A stretch of 64,000 bases of DNA from Balaenoptera acutorostrata (Eukaryota > Chordata > Mammalia > Artiodactyla > Balaenopteridae), in the NCBI RefSeq assembly GCF_949987535.1, contig NC_080077.1, forward strand, positions 39,264,561 to 39,328,560, read 5' to 3'. Every line of letters begins with the position of its first letter. Position 1 is the first letter of the stretch. The notes beneath the pieces are model-generated. The model was not told where the DNA came from. It ran no database searches and saw only the letters and a list, made by a program, of their open reading frames with translations. Both the position numbers and the translations under genes were made by a program. Positions 62,160-64,000 of this stretch are shown here, in pieces.

Positions 62160-62300
62160 TCACTTCAGTTTAAAACTGCAAAATGAAAATTATACCTACA
62201 TCCTAAGCATCTTGTAAAGATTAAATAACTTAATACATCAAAACTGTTTGGGATCGTTCTAGGCACATAGTAAGCACTATATAAATGTTAGCCAGGGAAA
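62160..62300 (+). repeat. MIR 3' half, sense
   Basis: 'gcaaaatgaaaattatacct', 'ttgtaaagattaaataactt' and 'ctaggcacatagtaagcact' match MIR. Confidence 0.75.
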
Positions 62301-63574
62301 AACAATGTGGATCAAACTCCTTTTTTAGTGTGCCCATCCTTACCTTTTCTTTGCTTACTGAAAAAGGAAATTCCATGTTGCATTATGTTTCCATCAAATC
62401 TTTGCTTTCATGAGGAAAATAATTAATACTAATATGGATGGATACTTTTCTAGGTATATGGCCTGCATGTCATGGAACAATATGCTTTGCTTTTGTGCAT
62501 ACTTGAACATGTTCAAGAATCAACCTGGATGGGTCTAACAGCTAGAAGAAAGTCCTATGATGAGTGGAGGCTAACCTCTTCTACTCAGCTTGACGGCCTG
62601 GGATCCCTCCCTTCTCGCCACCACAGAAGGTGGTGTGTGTGTAACTCAGGTTGCTAACCCACAATTCACCAAAGCAAACTAATTTTGACAAATTCTAAAA
62701 AAGGAAGACTTCCAGTAAGCAGGCAGGTCTGCTGACATTTGATAATATCTAGTTGTCAGTGAGATTTTAGAAGGTGCATATGCCCGCGTTGATTCTTGGA
62801 CTTAAAAGAAACACACAGCAGGAGTTTATGGAATGAAAATGAATGATAAAACATTTTGCAAGCATTTCATATGAGATCATATGTTAGTTAATGTTTACAG
62901 TTCATGGCCGGGATGGTTTTGGTTAATTCAAGAAATCACTTGGGATAAGGAAGTACTCAGAAACGATTGTGGGTTTTTATGGTTCATAATAAGCCCAGAG
63001 ACTTGAGGGAGGCTTTCAAGTTTCTATAAAACTGAATATATTTTCCCTTTGGCCCATTATTTACTTAACTGCAGGTCATTTATTTTGGCAGGAGAAAATG
63101 TACCTGTTCAATATCAAAAGGCCTATGAATTTTAACCTTCTTTTATTGCTTTATATATTATATCATTTGAGAATTTTTAGCTAAATGAAAACAATGGTGA
63201 TTTTTCTATATATTAGGATTCCTCTTAGCTTCTGTGATTTTAGTTTCCATAATTTGAAGTGCATATTGAAAATAAATTGCTTTATTTGATTGCATGTAGG
63301 TTTTCCATTAATGAAGTCCAGTAGATAGATTTAACATTGTGTATACATCTAAGAAAAGAAATATTTTCAGAAATGGCTCTGAAGATAACTGAATTTTGTA
63401 TGTATCCACTTAAAGATCTCACCTAATAACAATTTTCTTATCGTATAATAATAGGAATTTATACTTTGGATTATGAATTATGCATGTTGGGGACAGATCT
63501 AGCTATTTTAGTTGTGTATATTAAATTTATTAATACTTTTTTGTTCAATATCTACTCCTGCATTGTGTGCACAG

Positions 63575-63652
63575 GACAAAGCCCAGCCATACCACCTCCA
63601 TTACCAACAGAACAAGCTTCTGGACCCACTTTGGCATCACCAACTCTTGAAG
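63575..63652 (+). CDS. TRDN: TRDN coding exon (human exon 10 equivalent), proline-rich segment, GC donor
   Basis: 78 nt, phase 1 at both ends if the intron starts at the GC of 63653-63654. The acceptor is tgcattgtgtgcacag. With the carried G it reads G-QSPAIPPPLPTEQASGPTL and continues to SPTLE, matching triadin's proline-rich stretch that follows the DQYAFCRYM segment. The exon ends GAAG and is followed by gcaagt, the classical strong form of a GC donor. The nearest GT (63657) would make an 82-nt exon and break the phase-1 pattern of all other exons. The segment is proline-rich and uncharged, a likely spacer between luminal KEKE blocks. The next exon lies beyond the window. Confidence 0.92.
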
Positions 63653-63658
63653 GCAAGT
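63651..63658 (+). promoter_or_regulatory. Probable GC-type 5' splice site of TRDN
   Basis: The exon end AG is followed by GCAAGT, matching the consensus of the minor GC-AG intron class at every other position. Choosing this boundary keeps the exon a multiple of three and phase 1 at both ends, like the four upstream exons. Confidence 0.7.
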
Positions 63659-64000
63659 ATTTTATTTTATTTTTCGAAAGATCATCTCTATTGTGGATAA
63701 AATAGAATATAGAGAAACAAAGCAAAATAGTAATAGCAGCAACAACAAAATCCATATTTTCTCAAATAGTTTTAGTATGTCTAAGCTACAGTTTACTCTT
63801 CCAAGGAATTACAATTTGCTCCTTTTTAGAACACCAAAAATTTCCTCCTAAGATTTTATATTGGTGACCATCAGCTTCCAGAAGGATGACCAGCTTCATA
63901 CCCTGGAAATCAAGCCAGAAAGTATAGGGACAAATGGACAAGGATATGCCTTGCAATTCCTGTACATAGAACTCAAGAAAATATTATATGGTCATTATCA
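63653..64000 (+). other. Start of the next TRDN intron (partial)
   Basis: AT-rich sequence after the GC donor. No exon, SINE or other repeat recognised before the window ends. Confidence 0.7.

Larger units (their letters stand above)
26622..63574 (+). other. Large (~37 kb) TRDN intron containing the retroviral nest
   Basis: Bounded by gtattc and tgtgcacag. About 28.4-40.7 kb is antisense endogenous retrovirus sequence. Elsewhere, listed SINE, L1, MIR and L2 copies are separated by stretches with nothing I recognise: 26622-27734, 40690-41541, 41871-42489, 43185-44799, 45192-46659, 47411-48469, 48691-52684, 52851-56114, 56241-57189, 58200-58885, 59943-60564, 60721-61259, 61546-62159 and 62301-63574. 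Confidence 0.85.

Overview
The window is mammalian nuclear DNA, almost certainly from a cetacean (whale, dolphin or porpoise). It is AT-rich, intron-dominated and full of ancient mammalian repeats (MIR, L2, MLT1, MER5-type hAT, L1). It also carries eight well-preserved ~300 bp tRNA-derived SINEs of the CHR type that fill cetacean genomes, plus one shorter relative. Their family is recognised from the head 'cttccctggtggcgcagtgg' and the GC-rich body, and all nine are bounded by visible target-site duplications. Nothing prokaryotic is present.

The only host gene I can support is triadin (TRDN), on the + strand. Five short coding exons are visible: 8117-8170, 11362-11421, 20392-20574, 26562-26621 and 63575-63652. 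All begin and end in phase 1, all are multiples of three, and together they read as the lysine/glutamate-rich (KEKE) luminal part of triadin followed by the DQYAFCRYM and GQSPAIPPPLP segments. By the human layout as I remember it they are exons 6 to 10; the upstream exons (cytosolic tail, membrane span) and the downstream exons lie outside the window. Triadin is a single-pass protein of the junctional sarcoplasmic reticulum that links calsequestrin to the ryanodine receptor. Reading through the donor of the third exon adds 21 codons and a stop, which fits the known short cardiac isoform (Trisk 32 / triadin 1). The last exon seems to use a GC rather than a GT donor.

Layout: 1-8116 is intron with L2, MLT1 and a GC-rich island-like patch near 4.8-5.1 kb. 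8171-20391 is intron with L1 pieces, MER5A, MLT1-like and another LTR-like repeat, two SINEs and a GA microsatellite. 20575-26561 is a mostly unannotatable AT-rich intron with one SINE, a hAT-type repeat and a poly(A)-only duplication next to an exon. 26622-63574 is a ~37 kb intron. Its first third (about 28.4-40.7 kb) is a nest of endogenous retroviruses (ERVs), all antisense to TRDN. An old, decayed ERV (integrase remnants at 30.5-31.0 kb, related LTR-like ends at 28.8 and 40.6 kb) was invaded by a class I, gammaretrovirus-like provirus at 34106-39500, which is bounded by a 4-bp TGAG duplication. That provirus keeps gag, protease and a 300-codon env surface fragment but has lost reverse transcriptase and integrase, and it is visibly broken. 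The rest of the intron holds SINEs, an L1 3' end, MIR and L2 copies and long stretches where I recognise nothing.

I did not find a new biological system. The observations most worth checking are the nested proviral structure, the GC-AG intron and alternative 3' end of TRDN, the poly(A)-only insertion beside exon 9, and the inverted SINE pair at 58.9-59.9 kb.
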